Shown here one piece after another: positions 15,440 to 24,317 of a DNA stretch of 32,244 nucleotides; within the stretch, counting starts at the first letter, position 1, and each line of letters starts with the position of its first letter. This stretch comes from an uncultured Mycoplasma sp. (lineage in GTDB: Bacteria > Bacillota_I > Bacilli_A > RF39 > UBA660). The notes beneath the pieces are model-generated. The model made no database searches. It was not told the DNA's origin and saw only the letters and a program-made list of their open reading frames with translations. The stretch is from positions 78,001 to 110,244 of the forward strand of contig CAMNSE010000002.1 in the NCBI GenBank assembly GCA_946554525.1, read 5' to 3'. A program made the position numbers and the translations under genes.

Positions 15440-16408
15440 TTAGCGCTCACTTTCTTCTAACATAGTAGTTATAAATAACCCATATCCAGTTGTTACATTA
15501 TCAGTTATAACATGCGTTACAGCTCCGATAATTTTATTGTTTTGAACAATTGGCGATCCACTCATTCCTTGTACAATTCCTCCAGTCTTTTCAAGCAGTT
15601 TTTCATCAATTATTTCGAAAGCAATATTTTTAATTTCGCTAGATTCATTAATTTTTGTAATATTAATATCAAAAATTTCAATTTCTTCATTGCTTAGCAC
15701 AGTATATATTTGAGCATTTCCCACTCTTGCCTCAGATTTATCCGCAACTTCTATTATTTTATTATTATCATAATCTGATTTATAATTTCCATATATTCCA
15801 TATTTTGTGTTTTTTTCTATATCTCCATAACTAGTATTATAATAGAATTTAGCATTCTTACTTCCAGGAGAACCATCTACACTTTTATCAATAGATGTTA
15901 CACTATTTTTAAAAATCATACCCGTTTTTACTTCAACAATTTTAGAAGTATTAGATTCTATAATCTCGTGCCCTAGAGCTCCATATTTACCAGTTTCTGG
16001 ATCAATAAAGGTAAGTGTTCCTATCCCTGTTATACTATCTTTAACATATAGCCCAGTTTTGTAAACACCATTTTGTAAACTAAGATTTAAAATTACTTCT
16101 TTTTCTTTATTTCCCCTTAAAATGGTAAGTTCAACTTTGTTATCATCATATATGTTTTTTTCAATAGCACGCGTTAATTCATCAATACTAGAAACATCTG
16201 TTGTTCCAATTTTTTTAATAATATCTCCCTCTTTAAGAGAATTACTAGGATATTTCCCATCTACTTTATAAAAGCCAATAATCATAACTCCAGTAGATTT
16301 TATATCAATTCCAATAGTATTTCCACCAAGTATAACTGAAGAAGAATAAGCTAAAACATTAATTGGAATAAACAATAAAGCACAAAATAAAATTGCTACT
16401 TTTTTCAT
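15440..16408 (-). CDS. SpoIVB-like serine peptidase (S55) with PDZ domain
   Basis: 322 residues (B. subtilis SpoIVB is about 426). A signal peptide or N-terminal anchor (1-20), a PDZ-like domain (about 30-110) with SLKEGDIIKKIG, then the S55 domain with KYGALGHEI (His147) and GGIVQGMSGSPI (276-287, Ser in GMSGSP). SpoIVB starts the sigma-K checkpoint in spore formers by cutting SpoIVFA. No other sporulation gene is in view, so the substrate here is open; short SpoIVB-like proteins may serve other signalling in this lineage. The ribosome site is AAAGGGTGA. It stands alone between the proS terminator and ezrA. Confidence 0.9.
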   Translation of the reverse strand: MKKVAILFCALLFIPINVLAYSSSVILGGNTIGIDIKSTGVMIIGFYKVDGKYPSNSLKEGDIIKKIGTTDVSSIDELTRAIEKNIYDDNKVELTILRGNKEKEVILNLSLQNGVYKTGLYVKDSITGIGTLTFIDPETGKYGALGHEIIESNTSKIVEVKTGMIFKNSVTSIDKSVDGSPGSKNAKFYYNTSYGDIEKNTKYGIYGNYKSDYDNNKIIEVADKSEARVGNAQIYTVLSNEEIEIFDINITKINESSEIKNIAFEIIDEKLLEKTGGIVQGMSGSPIVQNNKIIGAVTHVITDNVTTGYGLFITTMLEESER

Positions 16409-16489
16409 TTTACTTCACCCTTTAATAGTATGGAATTTTTCCTAGCATTTAAATTAACAATAACTGGTTAATGGTAATTTTTGACAAAA

Positions 16490-16511
16490 AAATAAGTCAA
16501 ATGACTTATTT
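16490..16511 (-). terminator. Terminator of the nusB-xseA-xseB-proS unit
   Basis: A 9-bp stem (16490-16498 with 16503-16511) and a 4-base loop, followed by a U run. The proS stop codon (16510-16512) overlaps the stem. Confidence 0.72.
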
Positions 16512-17925
16512 AATATTGACGTCCAAAATATAAACGATTTTTAGCTGGATTTCCACAGCAAACACAATTTCCACTTATTTCTTCATCTTCAATTAAACAG
16601 CGACTTTTCATATTAAAATCATCTTTAATTTTATTTTCACAATCTACATTTCCACACCAATTAGCTTTAATAAAACCAGGCTTTGTAGTTGCAATATTTG
16701 TAAATTCATCATAATCTTTTGCTTCATAAATCATAGAATTTCTTCTTTTTAAAGCTCTATCATATAAATTATTTTGGATATCATTAAATAATTTATCTAA
16801 ATGGCTCACAACATCGTTTACAGAATATTTTATTTTTTCTAAAGTATCACGACGAACTACTGTTACTTCATTTGTCTCTAAATCACGACGACCAATTTCA
16901 ATACGAACTGGGTATCCTTTTACTTCAGCCTCAGCAAATTTAAATCCTGGAGATTTATTAGTATTATCTATTTTATAAGAAATTCCGGCATTTTTAAGTG
17001 AATCACATATCTCATTTGTTTTAGATGTTACTTCATCATCATCTCCAATAGGAATCACAATAACTTTAGTTGGAGCAATATTTGGAGGAAGTACTAATCC
17101 TCTGTCATCTCCATGTACCATAATAATTGAGCCAATCATACGTGTAGTAACACCCCAACTAGTTTGGAATGGAGTAACAAGTTTATTTTCTTGATTTAAA
17201 TATGTAATACCAAATGCTTTTGCAAATCCATCGCCAAAATAATGGCTTGTTCCATTTTGAAGCGCTACCCCATCATACATCATTGCTTCTAAAGAATAAG
17301 ATGCTACTGCTCCCGCAAACTTTTCTTTTTCAGTTTTTTTACCAACAATTACTGGTATAGCTAAATAATTTCTTTGAAAATCTTCATATACATGAAGCAT
17401 TTTTAAAGTTTCCTCTATTGCTTCTTCTGCTGTTGCGTGCATCGTATGGCCTTCTTGCCATAAAATCTCACGACTTCTAAGAAATGGTCTAGTAGTTTTT
17501 TCCCATCTAAGAATAGTGCACCACTGATTATATAATTTAGGTAAGTCACGGTAAGATTTAATAATTTTTTTATAGTAATCGCAAAATAAGACTTCACTCG
17601 TTGGTCTAATGCATAATCTTTCATCCAACTTTTCTTTCCCACCATGAGTTACCCATGCTACTTCTGGAGCAAATCCTTCTACATGATCTTTTTCAATATT
17701 AAGTAGTGATTCTGGTATAAGCATAGGCATTTGAACATTTTCATGCCCAGTTTCTTTAAACATTTTATCAAGTACACTTTGCATACTTTCCCATATTGCA
17801 TATCCATATGGGCAAATAATCATACTGCCCTTTAAACTAGAATAATCTACCAAATTTGCCTTTGTAACAACATCTGTATACCATTTAGCAAAATCTACGT
17901 CACGACTTGTTATTTCTTTATTCAT
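16510..17925 (-). CDS. proS: Prolyl-tRNA synthetase, archaeal/eukaryotic type
   Basis: 471 residues from the ATG at 17925, chosen because GGTGAT lies 5 bases upstream; TTG at 17943 is in frame. Class II synthetase motifs are present: motif 2 in WCTILRWEKTTRPFLRSREILWQEGH (read as RWEKTTRPFLRSREILWQEG) and motif 3 in WGVTTRMIGSIIMVHGDDRGLVLPP. The anticodon domain has APTKVIVIPIG, and the C-terminal extension has four cysteines (WCGN..C, CVCCG) and a final Tyr, as in the archaeal-type enzyme. The large editing insertion of the bacterial type is absent. It overlaps xseB by 8 bases and ends an operon that starts at nusB. No T-box precedes it. Confidence 0.97.
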   Translation of the reverse strand: MNKEITSRDVDFAKWYTDVVTKANLVDYSSLKGSMIICPYGYAIWESMQSVLDKMFKETGHENVQMPMLIPESLLNIEKDHVEGFAPEVAWVTHGGKEKLDERLCIRPTSEVLFCDYYKKIIKSYRDLPKLYNQWCTILRWEKTTRPFLRSREILWQEGHTMHATAEEAIEETLKMLHVYEDFQRNYLAIPVIVGKKTEKEKFAGAVASYSLEAMMYDGVALQNGTSHYFGDGFAKAFGITYLNQENKLVTPFQTSWGVTTRMIGSIIMVHGDDRGLVLPPNIAPTKVIVIPIGDDDEVTSKTNEICDSLKNAGISYKIDNTNKSPGFKFAEAEVKGYPVRIEIGRRDLETNEVTVVRRDTLEKIKYSVNDVVSHLDKLFNDIQNNLYDRALKRRNSMIYEAKDYDEFTNIATTKPGFIKANWCGNVDCENKIKDDFNMKSRCLIEDEEISGNCVCCGNPAKNRLYFGRQY

Positions 17926-18142
17926 CTTTATCACCAATTTCAAAATCTATTAATTCTTTATTTTCAGTTAAGATTTTATTAACTTTGCCTGTTGCGTTTT
18001 TTAATTTTTCATTACAATATTTTGCAAGCTTCATAGCTTCTGTATACTTATCTATTGCCGCGTCTAATTCAACATTTCCACTTTCTAATTCATGTACTAT
18101 TACTTCTAATTCTTTTAAAGCGCTTTCAAATGATTTTTCCAT
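17918..18142 (-). CDS. xseB: Exodeoxyribonuclease VII small subunit
   Basis: 74 residues, the usual size. SFESALKELEVIVHELESG and LDAAIDKYTEAMKLAKYC mark the two-helix hairpin that binds XseA. GGAGGA precedes the ATG. It lies 1 base after a small unknown gene and overlaps proS by 8 bases. It is separated from xseA by two extra ORFs, which is unusual because the two subunit genes normally touch. Confidence 0.95.
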   Translation of the reverse strand: MEKSFESALKELEVIVHELESGNVELDAAIDKYTEAMKLAKYCNEKLKNATGKVNKILTENKELIDFEIGDKDE

Positions 18143-18143
18143 T

Positions 18144-18395
18144 TTATCTTCCTCCTTTTTCTATTTGCTCTTTACCAGCTAATAAATTACTTAAATAAAT
18201 TTTTCTAAATATTTCACTAAATAAACATAACCTAATTTTTGCAATTTCGGCTTTTACTCCGCTTATCTCACCTATTATTTCATAATATTCAACAGATCCT
18301 CTTGGAACATTTTTGATTTCGTTTTTTAATGAAATATAACTCTCTTTATATTTATTATATCTATCCTTTAAAAATACTTTTACTTCTTTATTCAT
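18144..18395 (-). CDS. Small helical protein of unknown function
   Basis: 83 residues, rich in Lys, Glu and Ile, predicted as two or three helices, without signal peptide or membrane helix. No family was recognised. Its start overlaps the upstream coiled-coil membrane gene by 8 bases, and it is followed by xseB after 1 base, so it is tightly built into the operon. AGGA lies about 8 bases before the ATG. The conserved-looking spacing makes it a real gene in my view. A link to exonuclease VII or to the membrane protein upstream is only suggested by position. Confidence 0.72.
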   Translation of the reverse strand: MNKEVKVFLKDRYNKYKESYISLKNEIKNVPRGSVEYYEIIGEISGVKAEIAKIRLCLFSEIFRKIYLSNLLAGKEQIEKGGR

Positions 18396-19101
18396 GAATA
18401 TTTTCCTGCTTTTTTCTCCCTAAGGCCTGAGTAATTTCACTACTTGCTTCAAATTCTTGATTAAGAGCTTCTTTGACTGATAAACTATTAAGAGCTTGGT
18501 TTCTTTGATTTATTAGAAAATTTAAAAATTCTTTTGCTTCTTTTATTTCCTTTGATAATTGATCTATTTCCAATCCTGCAGCCTTTTTTTCAGCTTCATA
18601 TTCTGCAACTTTAATTTTTAATTGCTCTAACTCGCTTGTTAACTCTTCATGTTCTTTTTTTAATTCATCTAAATTATATCTTTTTTGTTCAATTTTTAGT
18701 AATACAGCACTTAACAGCGGAATTGAAATAAAGAATGCAGATCCACTACTTATACTTAATGCTAAATTACTAACTATATTAAATCCAGAATGAAATGTTA
18801 TACAAAAATTAACATAAGATACAAGTAAAGCCAAAAATAATGATACTATTATAGGAATTTTAAGTTCTTTTGGAGATTTAAAGTATTCTTTAAAAGACTC
18901 TAAAAATGGATGCTTAATTCCTAAATTTTTAGTATGTTCCTCATTTCCTTTTATAGCTCCTTCAACCTGAGCTTGCCTTAAAAATTCCTTTGGATTTAAA
19001 AAATATCTATCATGATATCGAACACACTTTTTTTCATGATCACTTTCTAATCTTTTTATTAATTCTTCTTGTTTTATAATTAATTCTAAATACTTATCCA
19101 T
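18388..19101 (-). CDS. Coiled-coil membrane protein of unknown function
   Basis: 237 residues from the ATG at 19101, which has a near-perfect AAGGAGG 6-7 bases upstream (an in-frame start at 19134 has none). Order: an N-terminal helical stretch (1-35), a linker, two membrane helices (about 82-103 and 110-136), then a long charged coiled coil (about 143-220, DELKKEHEELTSELEQL). With two helices, both ends should lie on the same side, probably the cytoplasm. No family recognised. It overlaps the xseA stop by 8 bases and is followed by the 83-residue gene. Its place between the exonuclease VII subunits is odd. Confidence 0.78.
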   Translation of the reverse strand: MDKYLELIIKQEELIKRLESDHEKKCVRYHDRYFLNPKEFLRQAQVEGAIKGNEEHTKNLGIKHPFLESFKEYFKSPKELKIPIIVSLFLALLVSYVNFCITFHSGFNIVSNLALSISSGSAFFISIPLLSAVLLKIEQKRYNLDELKKEHEELTSELEQLKIKVAEYEAEKKAAGLEIDQLSKEIKEAKEFLNFLINQRNQALNSLSVKEALNQEFEASSEITQALGRKKQENIHE

Positions 19102-20434
19102 TTTTTGCCTCCTTAATAATTGCAGTTGCTTCACCTTTATAAAATCTAATATTTATTCTATCATTATGCTTTAACTCACTAGTTTCTTTTATTACATTGC
19201 CATCTTTTGTAACAAGAGAATAACCTTTTTCTAAAATCCCTAAAGGATTTACTAACTTTAAAGTATTAACTAATATTTTGTAATTATGATCATGTTTCAT
19301 AATAATGTTTTTAATACTTTGATATAAATTTTTTTCATCAAATACTAATTTTTCTTTTTTTATTTCAAATAATCCTAGCGGGTTTTTTAAAATATAAGAA
19401 TTTTTAATATTACTTAATTTTAAAGAATTATTTTCTATTTGTTTATTAATGTAACTATTTACTATATCAATCATATTATCTAATTTTTGTTCCTTTATTT
19501 CATACATGGATAATGGGTTTCTTAGTATTCTTGACGTAGCAATATGTTCTAGTCTTATTTTACTTTGACTAAGCATATTTCCAATACACTCATTTAGTCT
19601 TATTTCATAAGTATGAATTATATTATTTATTTCTGAAATTGTTGGCACAGCCATTTCTGCTGCTCCAGTTGGAGTTGGTGCCCTTAAGTCTGCAACAAAA
19701 TCAGCAATCGTAAAATCTATTTCGTGTCCTACAGCGCTAATAATTGGCACCCTAGCATCAAATATAGCACGAGCAACAATCTCTTCATTAAATGCCCATA
19801 AATCTTCAATAGATCCACCACCACGACCAACAATTAAAACATCCAGTTCATATTTCTCACTATCTGCCTCTTTAATTTGACGTACAATATCAAAAGCTGC
19901 ATCGCGCCCTTGAACTAAAGCCGGGAAAAGTATTACTTCTGCAATTGGAAATCTCCTTTTAATAGTCGAAATAATATCTCGTATAGCTGCACCAGTAGGT
20001 GCTGTAATAACACCTATTTTATTAGGAATTTTAGGAATACTTTTCTTATTACTGTCACTAAATAGACCTTCTTTTGCAAGTTTTTGTTTTAACTTTTCAA
20101 ATTCAATATATAAATTTCCAAGTCCATCAGGTTCCATTTTATCAACATAAATTTGATAAGTTCCTTGGGCCGGATAGCAAGAGATGCGTCCTTCTACTAA
20201 AACGTTCATACCGTCTTCTGGCATAAATGCAAGATTCATAGCACTTGAATAAAACATAACCGCACTAATTCTTGATGTATCATCTTTTAAAGTAAAATAA
20301 AGGTGTCCTCTTGTATGATTTTTGAAATTAGATATTTCACCTTTTAGATAAACTTTCCTAAGAAATAGATTATCATCAAAGATTGTTTTAATATAATTAT
20401 TTAAATCACTAATTTTCATATATTTATCATTCAT
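19094..20434 (-). CDS. xseA: Exodeoxyribonuclease VII large subunit
   Basis: 446 residues (family about 400-460). An N-terminal OB-fold (about 1-100, ISNFKNHTRGHLYFTLKD) is followed by the nuclease domain with KIGVITAPTGAAIRDI, RRFP, IVGRGGGSIEDLWAFNEE and GHEIDFTIADFVAD, and then a helical arm. It degrades single-stranded DNA from both ends together with XseB. The start at 20434 is chosen over 20449 because GAGGTG lies 7 bases upstream of it. It follows nusB by 99 bases; folD, often between them, is absent. Confidence 0.97.
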   Translation of the reverse strand: MNDKYMKISDLNNYIKTIFDDNLFLRKVYLKGEISNFKNHTRGHLYFTLKDDTSRISAVMFYSSAMNLAFMPEDGMNVLVEGRISCYPAQGTYQIYVDKMEPDGLGNLYIEFEKLKQKLAKEGLFSDSNKKSIPKIPNKIGVITAPTGAAIRDIISTIKRRFPIAEVILFPALVQGRDAAFDIVRQIKEADSEKYELDVLIVGRGGGSIEDLWAFNEEIVARAIFDARVPIISAVGHEIDFTIADFVADLRAPTPTGAAEMAVPTISEINNIIHTYEIRLNECIGNMLSQSKIRLEHIATSRILRNPLSMYEIKEQKLDNMIDIVNSYINKQIENNSLKLSNIKNSYILKNPLGLFEIKKEKLVFDEKNLYQSIKNIIMKHDHNYKILVNTLKLVNPLGILEKGYSLVTKDGNVIKETSELKHNDRINIRFYKGEATAIIKEAKNG

Positions 20435-20533
20435 CTTTGAACACCTCATTTCTGGTTTAATTTATCATCTACTTTTTGATATAAAACTAGTTTTCTCAAA
20501 TTTTTTTAACTTGATCACTAATTCCTATCATAA

Positions 20534-20929
20534 TTATTCTTTTATCACTTTATCTAAAACTGCGTTAATCATTTTTTTAATCTGTTCATCACTATATTTT
20601 TTGGCAAGTTCAATAGCTTCATTAATAACTACAACACTCGGGGTATCAGTATATTTAAGTTCATATAGAGCAAGCCTTAAAATCGCTGCGCCTGTTTTAT
20701 CAATTCGATTAATTTCCCAATCGATCATTTTGCTATTAGCAATGTTATCTAATTCATCTTTATAAGTAATTACTCCATATACAATGTCTTTTACAAAATC
20801 ATTTTCTACTTCCATATTATCTTTCATAATATTATCAATATTACAATCTAATTTATTGCTTTTCATCAAATCGTATTGATATAAAATAATCATGATTTTT
20901 TCTCTTAATTCACTTCTAGTTAATGCCAT
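20534..20929 (-). CDS. nusB: Transcription antitermination factor NusB
   Basis: 131 residues from the ATG at 20929 (AGGTGAT upstream; a GTG at 20938 is in frame). NusB with NusE (S10) binds boxA RNA and supports rRNA antitermination. Segments LTRSELREKIMIILYQYD at the start and KTGAAILRLALYELKY...TPSVVVINEAIELAKKYSD are typical, except that the usual Phe in VNGVLD is replaced (INAVLDKVI). First gene of the operon to proS, with a strong promoter and a leader of only about 11 bases. Confidence 0.95.
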   Translation of the reverse strand: MALTRSELREKIMIILYQYDLMKSNKLDCNIDNIMKDNMEVENDFVKDIVYGVITYKDELDNIANSKMIDWEINRIDKTGAAILRLALYELKYTDTPSVVVINEAIELAKKYSDEQIKKMINAVLDKVIKE

Positions 20930-20946
20930 CTCAATCACCTATTTTT

Positions 20947-20975
20947 ATTATATAATAAAAACAATTAAAATTCAA
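20947..20975 (-). promoter_or_regulatory. Promoter of the nusB operon
   Basis: On the minus strand, TTGAAT (20970-20975), spacer of exactly 17, and a perfect TATAAT (20947-20952). The start of transcription would be near 20940, just before the ribosome site. Confidence 0.78.
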
Positions 20976-20996
20976 TCAAATACAGGAAATTCAATT

Positions 20997-21026
20997 AAAA
21001 AAGATTAGATAATTCCAATCTTTTTT
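20997..21026 (-). terminator. Terminator of mutS
   Basis: A perfect 10-bp stem (20997-21006 with 21017-21026), a 10-base loop and a U6 tail. The mutS stop codon (21025-21027) overlaps the stem. Confidence 0.85.
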
Positions 21027-23562
21027 ATTCCAGTTCTTTTAGCTCAAATAATGTAGCCATAGCTTCCATAGGAGTCATATGAAGAGGATCTAAATCTTTT
21101 AACTTTTCTCTTAATAAATCTTTCTTTTCTTCTTGACTTTCAAAACTCATACTAAGTTGAACACTATCATTTTTTACTAATTTCTTTTCATTATTTTCAT
21201 AACTACTTAGTATTACTTCAGCACGATTTAATAATTCTTCTGGCATTTTAGCAAGTCTAGCAACATGAATACCATAAGATTTATCAGCCGGACCATTCAT
21301 TACTTTATGCAAAAACGTAATTGTATTTCCCTCTTCTTTTGCAGCAACATGAACATTTTTAATATTTGTATAATCGTGATCTAAACTAGTTAGTTCATGA
21401 TAATGGGTACTAAATAATGTTTTACATTTAATATTTTTTGCAACATATTCTAATATTGCTTGTGCTAGGCTCATCCCATCAAATGTGGCAGTTCCACGAC
21501 CTAATTCATCAAATAAAATTAAGCTATTTTTTGTAGCATTCGTTAAGGCATTACAGGCTTCTTTCATTTCAACCATAAATGTAGATTCACCGCTTACTAA
21601 ATCATCACTGGCTCCAATCCTCGTAAATATTTTATCAATAATTGGCAAATTAGCACTTTTTGCTGGTACAAACGATCCAATTTGAGCCATAATAATTATT
21701 ATAGCAAGTTCCCTCATATATGTCGATTTACCACTCATATTTGGACCAGTAATAAGTAGAACATCAGTTGTATTATCCATTTTTATATCATTTGGTACAT
21801 ACGCATTTTTACTTACAATTTCTACAACTGGGTGTCTTCCATCAACAATTTCTATCACATTCTCTTCATTAAGCTTAGGCTTTACTAAATTATATTCTTC
21901 ACTACAAACAGACAAGGAAGATAAAGCATCAAGGTCACTAATATCTTCAGCCGTTTTTTTAAGAGCTATAATTTCTTTTTTTATAATATCTCTAATTTCA
22001 CAAAACAAATTATACTCTAATTCAAATATTTTTTCTTCGGCATTTAAAATCATGGATTCTTTTTCTTTTAATTCTGGAGAGATAAATCTTTCACAATTTG
22101 TCAGAGTTTGTCTACGTTCCCAGCCAAAATCCTCTTGAACATTTCCTGCTTGTCCTTTCGAAACTTCAATATAATATCCAAATACACGGTTAAAACCTAC
22201 TTTTAAATTTTTAATACCAGTAGATTCTTTAATTTTTGATTCAAATTCAGAAATAAAGTCTTTGCCGCCACTTCTAATACTCTTTAATTCATCTAATTCT
22301 TTATTATATCCCTCTTTAATTAAATATCCTTCTTTGATACTAAGCGGTGGATTTTCATAGATTGCACGTTCTAATAGATCATAAATATCATGATGAGTAT
22401 TAATATCTATATTAAATCCTAAAGATTTTACGATTTCTTTTATTCTAGGTAAAACTTTTAAAGAAGTTTTTATTTGTAATAAATCTCTAGCATTTAAATT
22501 ACCACATATTACTTTAGCACATAAGCGTTCAATATCATAAATTTCATATAATAAATTTCTTAATTCGTCTTTTAAAATAAATTCATTGTTTAGTATTTCA
22601 ATTTTTTGATAACGTTTTTCAATATCTACCCTATTTCGTAAAGGATTCATAATCCATGATTTTATTTTACGTGATCCCATCGCTGTTTTCGATTTATCTA
22701 ACATCCACAATAAAGAATAAGTTCTTTCTTTTAATCGTAATGTTTCAACTAATTCTAAATTTCTAATGGTATGAATATCCATTTCTAAATAATCTTTTTT
22801 ATTAACAATTTCAACCTTACTAATATGATGTAAATCTTTTAATTCACGCACTGCCAAGTAATAAAGTAAATGTTTTATTCCTTCTTTAACATTAGGATCG
22901 CTAACGCTATTAATAAGGTCCTCATATCCTTCACTCAAATATTCTTTTGAAATAGACACTTCAATTCCATAAGTAGTTTTTAATGTGCTTATAAGTTCTG
23001 CATCACTATTACTATTAAGTATCACTTCACTTAAATTTAAGTGCAAAATTTCATTCATTAATTTTTCTTTATTGTGTGTAATACTTAAGCTTTTTAATTC
23101 TCCTGTAGAAATATCAGCATAAGTTAAAAGATATAAATACTCAAAATCAAGAACACTAGCAATATAGTTATTATCATGTTCATTTAAGCTTTCTAAGTTT
23201 ACAATACTTCCTTTAGAAATAACTTCTATAACTCCTCTTTTTACCATTCCCTTAGCATCTTTAGGATTATCTAGTTGTTCACAAATAGCAACTTTATATC
23301 CTTTTTCTACTAATTTTTCAATATAAGGTCTTACGCTATGAAAAGGAACTCCGCACATTGGAACACGTTCACTTAAACCAGCATTCTTTCCTGTAAGTGT
23401 TAATTCTAATTCCCGTGAAGCAATAAGTCCATCTTCAAAAAATAATTCATAAAAATCACCAATTCGATAAAACAATAGTTCATCTTGATAACTATCTTTT
23501 ATTTCCATATATTGCTTCATCATTGGACTTAATTCATTTCTGTTAACTTCATTTCTTTTCAT
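21025..23562 (-). CDS. mutS: DNA mismatch repair protein MutS
   Basis: 845 residues, the usual length for MutS1. The mismatch-binding domain starts with PMMKQYMEIKDSYQDELLFYRIGDFYELF (key part YRIGDFYELF with the Phe/Glu reading-head pair), then connector, lever and clamp, and the ATPase with Walker A GPNMSGKST, Walker B ILFDELGRGTATFDG and STHYHEL. A C-terminal helix-turn-helix completes it. It recognises mismatches and calls MutL; mutL does not follow. It has its own promoter and terminator, so it is a single-gene unit. Confidence 0.98.
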   Translation of the reverse strand: MKRNEVNRNELSPMMKQYMEIKDSYQDELLFYRIGDFYELFFEDGLIASRELELTLTGKNAGLSERVPMCGVPFHSVRPYIEKLVEKGYKVAICEQLDNPKDAKGMVKRGVIEVISKGSIVNLESLNEHDNNYIASVLDFEYLYLLTYADISTGELKSLSITHNKEKLMNEILHLNLSEVILNSNSDAELISTLKTTYGIEVSISKEYLSEGYEDLINSVSDPNVKEGIKHLLYYLAVRELKDLHHISKVEIVNKKDYLEMDIHTIRNLELVETLRLKERTYSLLWMLDKSKTAMGSRKIKSWIMNPLRNRVDIEKRYQKIEILNNEFILKDELRNLLYEIYDIERLCAKVICGNLNARDLLQIKTSLKVLPRIKEIVKSLGFNIDINTHHDIYDLLERAIYENPPLSIKEGYLIKEGYNKELDELKSIRSGGKDFISEFESKIKESTGIKNLKVGFNRVFGYYIEVSKGQAGNVQEDFGWERRQTLTNCERFISPELKEKESMILNAEEKIFELEYNLFCEIRDIIKKEIIALKKTAEDISDLDALSSLSVCSEEYNLVKPKLNEENVIEIVDGRHPVVEIVSKNAYVPNDIKMDNTTDVLLITGPNMSGKSTYMRELAIIIIMAQIGSFVPAKSANLPIIDKIFTRIGASDDLVSGESTFMVEMKEACNALTNATKNSLILFDELGRGTATFDGMSLAQAILEYVAKNIKCKTLFSTHYHELTSLDHDYTNIKNVHVAAKEEGNTITFLHKVMNGPADKSYGIHVARLAKMPEELLNRAEVILSSYENNEKKLVKNDSVQLSMSFESQEEKKDLLREKLKDLDPLHMTPMEAMATLFELKELE

Positions 23563-23580
23563 ATTACTACACCAATTGTT

Positions 23581-23609
23581 ATTATAGCATCATTTCCTTA
23601 ATTTTCCAA
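23581..23609 (-). promoter_or_regulatory. Promoter of mutS
   Basis: On the minus strand, TTGGAA (23604-23609), spacer of exactly 17, and TATAAT (23581-23586) preceded by TGC, an extended -10. It lies 18 bases upstream of the mutS ATG. Confidence 0.78.
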
Positions 23610-23658
23610 TTAAATAATCAATTTTTTTATTTTTAAAAATAATAATTTATAATAAAAA

Positions 23659-23677
23659 AACGACATTTTAAGTCGTT
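23659..23677 (-). terminator. Terminator of the fmt-rpe operon
   Basis: A 6-bp stem AACGAC/GTCGTT (23659-23664 with 23672-23677), a 7-base loop, and U7 on the minus transcript. The rpe stop codon (23676-23678) overlaps the stem. Confidence 0.78.
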
Positions 23678-24308
23678 ACTTTTTTAATAGTTCAATTTGA
23701 TGTTCAAAATCTTTTGATTTACAAATGAATGATCCACTTACAGCAATATCCAAGGAAGAGACTGTCTTAATTGTATCAGGGTTTATTCCTCCGTCCATTT
23801 CTATTTTGAAATTCAAATGGTTTTCTTCTCTTATTTTTATTAGTTCGCTTAAACGTTGAACTGATAAGGGAATAAACTCTTGTCCACCCTCTCCCGGTTC
23901 TACACTCATTATTAAAACCAAATCAATCATAGATAAATATGGCATTAATTCCATTAAATTAGTATTTGGTTTAATAGCAAGACCTACTTTAATATTATTA
24001 CACTTTATTAATTCAATAGTTTTTACAATATTTTTTGTAGCCTCTATATGAAATGTAATATACTCTGGATTTATTGTTTTTAAATCATCAATATATATTT
24101 CCGGATCAAATACCATTAGATGTATATCTAATGGTAATTCATGATTTTTTAGTAATTTTAAAACCTCTTCAATCGTAAAATTTTTATTAGGAACAAATCC
24201 CCCATCCATTAAATCTACGTGAATATAATCAGCAGAAGTACTTTCTATTAACTTAATTGTTTTTTCTTTACTGTAAAAACTAGATAAATAAGATACTGAA
24301 ATTTTCAT
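23676..24308 (-). CDS. rpe: Ribulose-phosphate 3-epimerase
   Basis: 210 residues, a TIM barrel that interconverts ribulose 5-phosphate and xylulose 5-phosphate. The metal and acid-base residues are present: His30 and Asp32 (YIHVDLMDGGF), His63 (DIHLMV) and Asp172 (EMDGGIN). The phosphate loop reads MSVEPGEGGQEF, where MSVNPGFGGQ is more common, and the usual DGHF is DGGF, so it is a slightly divergent member. Last gene of the fmt to rpe operon, 9 bases after rsgA, the order seen in many Firmicutes. A 10-bp perfect hairpin lies inside the gene (24111-24136). Confidence 0.93.
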   Translation of the reverse strand: MKISVSYLSSFYSKEKTIKLIESTSADYIHVDLMDGGFVPNKNFTIEEVLKLLKNHELPLDIHLMVFDPEIYIDDLKTINPEYITFHIEATKNIVKTIELIKCNNIKVGLAIKPNTNLMELMPYLSMIDLVLIMSVEPGEGGQEFIPLSVQRLSELIKIREENHLNFKIEMDGGINPDTIKTVSSLDIAVSGSFICKSKDFEHQIELLKK

Positions 24309-24317
24309 TTTTCACCT

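Noticed and set aside
16451-16480. ATTAAC...GTTAAT inverted repeat upstream of the spoIVB-like gene
   Set aside because: Arms are only 6 bp of A/T-rich sequence with no fitting promoter around them; chance is likely in this composition.
17918-17990. T-box leader before proS
   Set aside because: The upstream sequence is the coding end of xseB with an 8-base overlap; no T-box element or terminator/antiterminator pair is seen.
17415-18182. Open frames within proS on the minus strand and across xseB on the plus strand
   Set aside because: They lie in other frames of strongly conserved genes and match no family.
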